Under the pieces are notes generated by a model. It saw only the letters and a list, made by a program, of their open reading frames with translations. It did not search any database and was not told the origin of the DNA. From positions 1 to 64,000 of the forward strand of contig NZ_FMVC01000005.1 of NCBI RefSeq assembly GCF_900101855.1: a stretch of DNA of 64,000 bases, in the 5' to 3' direction. Position 1 is the first letter of the stretch. Each line of letters begins with the position of its first letter. The translations under genes were made by a program, and so were the position numbers. Of the stretch, positions 62,133-64,000 are shown in pieces. Source of the DNA: Flavobacterium anhuiense (GTDB lineage: Bacteria; Bacteroidota; Bacteroidia; Flavobacteriales; Flavobacteriaceae).

Positions 62133-62567
62133 TTATCGCATTCCAAACCCTCTTTTTCGGGAAGAAAACTCTTGTTTGGGTGTATCCAGCACTTGTGCAA
62201 TGGCTTCTTTTCTTGTTGGAATCGAACTGGTGGAGAGATCTGTCAATTTGGATTGCTTTAATAATTGCCCGTACTGGTCTTTTCTCTCAATATTCATTTT
62301 CTGCACATCGAAAAGACCGTCTTCATGCTTCACCCACATATTGCATTCAATTTTTGGCTTGTCCTCGCCATTCCATTGCAGGTAAGTTTTAAGCATCAGA
62401 ATATTGGGCAAATTCGGTTTATCCGTTCCATCATTGCAAGCCTCCAAAAACTTGCTGATACTGTCTTTGATTTTATCTGCATAGCCTCCTTCAGTTTGGA
62501 AATAGCCATCGTATCCCTTGTCGGTCAGGGATTTTGCGAATGTTTCTACATCAAGTGATTGTTTCAT
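62133..62567 (-). CDS. Hypothetical protein inside the tra operon
   Basis: A 144-residue soluble protein with an early segment SLDVETFAKSLTDKGYDGYFQTEGGYADKIKDSISKFLEAC and a C-terminal basic tail (QEFSSRKRGFGMR). There is no signal peptide. It sits between TraK and TraL, with 11 and 16 bases on either side, a place where the first element has no gene. It may be an accessory or regulator for transfer, or an immunity-type protein. I cannot name a family. Confidence 0.65.
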   Translation of the reverse strand: MKQSLDVETFAKSLTDKGYDGYFQTEGGYADKIKDSISKFLEACNDGTDKPNLPNILMLKTYLQWNGEDKPKIECNMWVKHEDGLFDVQKMNIERKDQYGQLLKQSKLTDLSTSSIPTRKEAIAQVLDTPKQEFSSRKRGFGMR

Positions 62568-62578
62568 ATCTCATCTTT

Positions 62579-63202
62579 TTAGCGTTCAATAACTTCAATA
62601 TCCTTATTCTCTATCACTGCAAATTTTTCGATATTGAAGCCCTGCGGATTATTATCGGAACGGACTGAGTTTACCAGATAGCACGAGGTTATCAGATTAC
62701 GTCTGGTTACATTGCTGGAACGGATAATAAACTGTTTGGCATAGGTTCGAACCGCATACGGATAGGTATCAAAGTTGCATACCACGCTGTCCACCTCGGT
62801 ACGCTGCTGCACATTACCTGATATGATACGGTTGTAGTAACCTTTTTCTGAAAGGTCTTTGTAATAATCAAAGGCACTTTTGTCGGCAAGATTGAACGCC
62901 CTTTTCATATTGCTTTCAATAGCATCCTTATCAGGAGCCAGCGTAAAGAAGAGCTCATGAAATCGCCTGATATGTTCCCTGGCTTCAACTGGGCGGTTAA
63001 TACTCGCATCCTGTGACAGCGCCAGCATCAGTGATTTTCCATTATCCAGGACATAAACCTTTTGGCGTTGCTGCTCCGCAAAGCTGTAGGACTGCCATAC
63101 GGCATATCCTACAACACTTATGCAGAGTACGGCAAATACAAGGGCGTACAGCCTGATTTGGCGAAAACTGTTTTCGATATTTCTTAATGTCTTAAATTCC
63201 AT
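62579..63202 (-). CDS. traK: TraK (element 2)
   Basis: A 207-residue VirB8-like protein: one membrane helix (about 16-34, LYALVFAVLCISVVGYAVW), then VEAREHIRRFHELFFTLAPDKDAIESNMKRAFNLADKSA and the C-terminal NPQGFNIEKFAVIENKDIEVIER. Close to the first element's TraK (same blocks, different residues). Confidence 0.92.
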   Translation of the reverse strand: MEFKTLRNIENSFRQIRLYALVFAVLCISVVGYAVWQSYSFAEQQRQKVYVLDNGKSLMLALSQDASINRPVEAREHIRRFHELFFTLAPDKDAIESNMKRAFNLADKSAFDYYKDLSEKGYYNRIISGNVQQRTEVDSVVCNFDTYPYAVRTYAKQFIIRSSNVTRRNLITSCYLVNSVRSDNNPQGFNIEKFAVIENKDIEVIER

Positions 63203-63223
63203 TTTCTTGAATATTTGATTGTT

Positions 63224-64000
63224 TTATTTTCCCATTAATTTGCCACCGATGTTTCCTACCGCCGAACCGGCTCCAGCTCCTGCAATATTTCCAGATTTCA
63301 TTGCTGTCTGGTTTACATTGCGGGTGAAGTTTCCTGCACCGCCTGCCTGAATGATCCAGCCTGTAACTGTTGGGATAGTGAAGTATCCTACGATACCGAT
63401 AATCATAAATATGATGTAAACCGTATTGCTCGTATCAGGTATATAGGTGGGGTCGGCAAGCATTTCGATGTCCCGTTCGAGTATGAGCGATTGTATCCTT
63501 GCAAGCATGGAACTGAATAGATCAGAAACAGGAAGCCACAGATATACGCTGACATACCTGGTAATCCATTGCGTGAGCGTGGACTGAAAGCCATCCCATA
63601 CGGATATCGCAAAAGCTATTGGCCCAAGTATGGAAAGTACGATCAGAAAAAAGGTTCGTATCGTATCTATGACGAGTGCCGCCGCCTGAAAAAGGATTTC
63701 CAGCAGATTGCGGAACCAGTCCTTAATAGCCTTTTCAATATTATAGGCCTGCCTGTCCATATACATTCCTGCCATTGTGCCGATGTCGGAAGGCGACCAA
63801 CCCAATTCATCTAATTTCTTGTCAAACTCTTTATCCGATACCATATAGGCAGTTTCAGGATTTCTCACCATTGCTTCGTATTCCAATTGGTCTTTCTGCT
63901 GTTGCAACTTATTGAGATCAAGTACCTGGTCTTCGAGTATGGCGTGTGTTCCCGTAACGACAGGGCTTAATACCGCATTTATGGTTCCCAAGACGATGGT
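63224..64000 (-). CDS. traJ: TraJ (element 2), 5' part outside the window
   Basis: The visible 259 residues are the C-terminal part of a VirB6-like channel protein: TIRTFFLIVLSILGPIAFAISVWDGFQSTLTQWITRYVSVYLWLPVSDLFSSML and VYIIFMIIGIVGYFTIPTVTGWIIQAGGAGN. The frame stays open through base 64000 (T-I-V-L-G-T-I...), and by comparison with the first element about 100 residues are cut off by the window edge. Confidence 0.9.
   Translation of the reverse strand, partial: TIVLGTINAVLSPVVTGTHAILEDQVLDLNKLQQQKDQLEYEAMVRNPETAYMVSDKEFDKKLDELGWSPSDIGTMAGMYMDRQAYNIEKAIKDWFRNLLEILFQAAALVIDTIRTFFLIVLSILGPIAFAISVWDGFQSTLTQWITRYVSVYLWLPVSDLFSSMLARIQSLILERDIEMLADPTYIPDTSNTVYIIFMIIGIVGYFTIPTVTGWIIQAGGAGNFTRNVNQTAMKSGNIAGAGAGSAVGNIGGKLMGK

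Overview
The window reads as chromosomal or plasmid DNA of a Bacteroidota member, most likely a flavobacterium (Flavobacterium or Chryseobacterium type). Evidence: CTnDOT-style tra genes, SusC/SusD outer-membrane proteins, an Hc1-like small histone H1 protein, the MobB/MobC relaxase pair, TAnnTTTG-type promoters and AT-rich intergenic DNA. Almost all of it is accessory DNA: parts of two integrative-conjugative-element (ICE) modules lie next to each other, each with cargo.

Left part (1-6.7 kb): simple repeats and tRNA-3'-end-like scraps, then a very AT-rich minus-strand block. It holds a restriction-like (PD-(D/E)XK) protein, a membrane protein with a small partner, an AAA ATPase and a membrane-anchored PIN-domain protein, and looks like a defence-type island. 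Mobilisation (6.8-8.6 kb): relaxase, relaxosome accessory protein and a good oriT-like inverted repeat. Next come SSB and a DUF932 protein (9.0-10.5 kb). Cargo (10.8-20.2 kb): a MauE-like membrane protein, two short four-cysteine exported peptides, and a divergent SusC-SusD-S9 peptidase operon. From 20.4 to 27.6 kb lie a candidate structured RNA, a small HTH protein with a palindromic operator, a histone H1-like protein, an AraC-fold TPR regulator, a lipoprotein, an AraC regulator, an unknown protein, a Pmp3-like protein and a FISUMP-domain protein.

The first tra operon (27.9-39.7 kb, plus strand) runs TraE, TraF, TraG, three TraI-like proteins, TraJ, TraK, a TraL-TraM fusion, TraN, a DUF3945 protein and two small DNA-binding-type genes. 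A broken OmpA fragment and a solitary MreB follow. I see no T4SS coupling ATPase, TraO, TraP or TraQ for this element in the window.

The second element begins near 42.3 kb with repeats, an excisionase-like protein and a tyrosine recombinase. It continues with SSB, DUF932 and a PRTRC cassette (E, C, F-like, B, ThiF). In that cassette protein C ends in Gly, protein B carries an E2-like Cys motif and ThiF is E1-like, so the set resembles a small ubiquitin-type conjugation system. A Gabija-type pair (OLD/TOPRIM nuclease plus UvrD helicase) follows, with two extra genes, a SEC-C protein and an HNH/zinc-ribbon protein. The window ends in a minus-strand tra operon (TraJ partial, K, unknown, L, M, N, O, Q).

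The most unusual observation is a pair of minus-strand structured RNAs (20.45-20.62 and 57.48-57.66 kb). They share a promoter-like box at identical distance, a 5' hairpin, a long bulged hairpin whose arms differ in sequence but keep pairing, and a 3' U-run. The segment just before the U-run can pair with a conserved internal GGCGTGGGC in both copies, which suggests a pseudoknot or a terminator switch. I do not recognise this RNA family.
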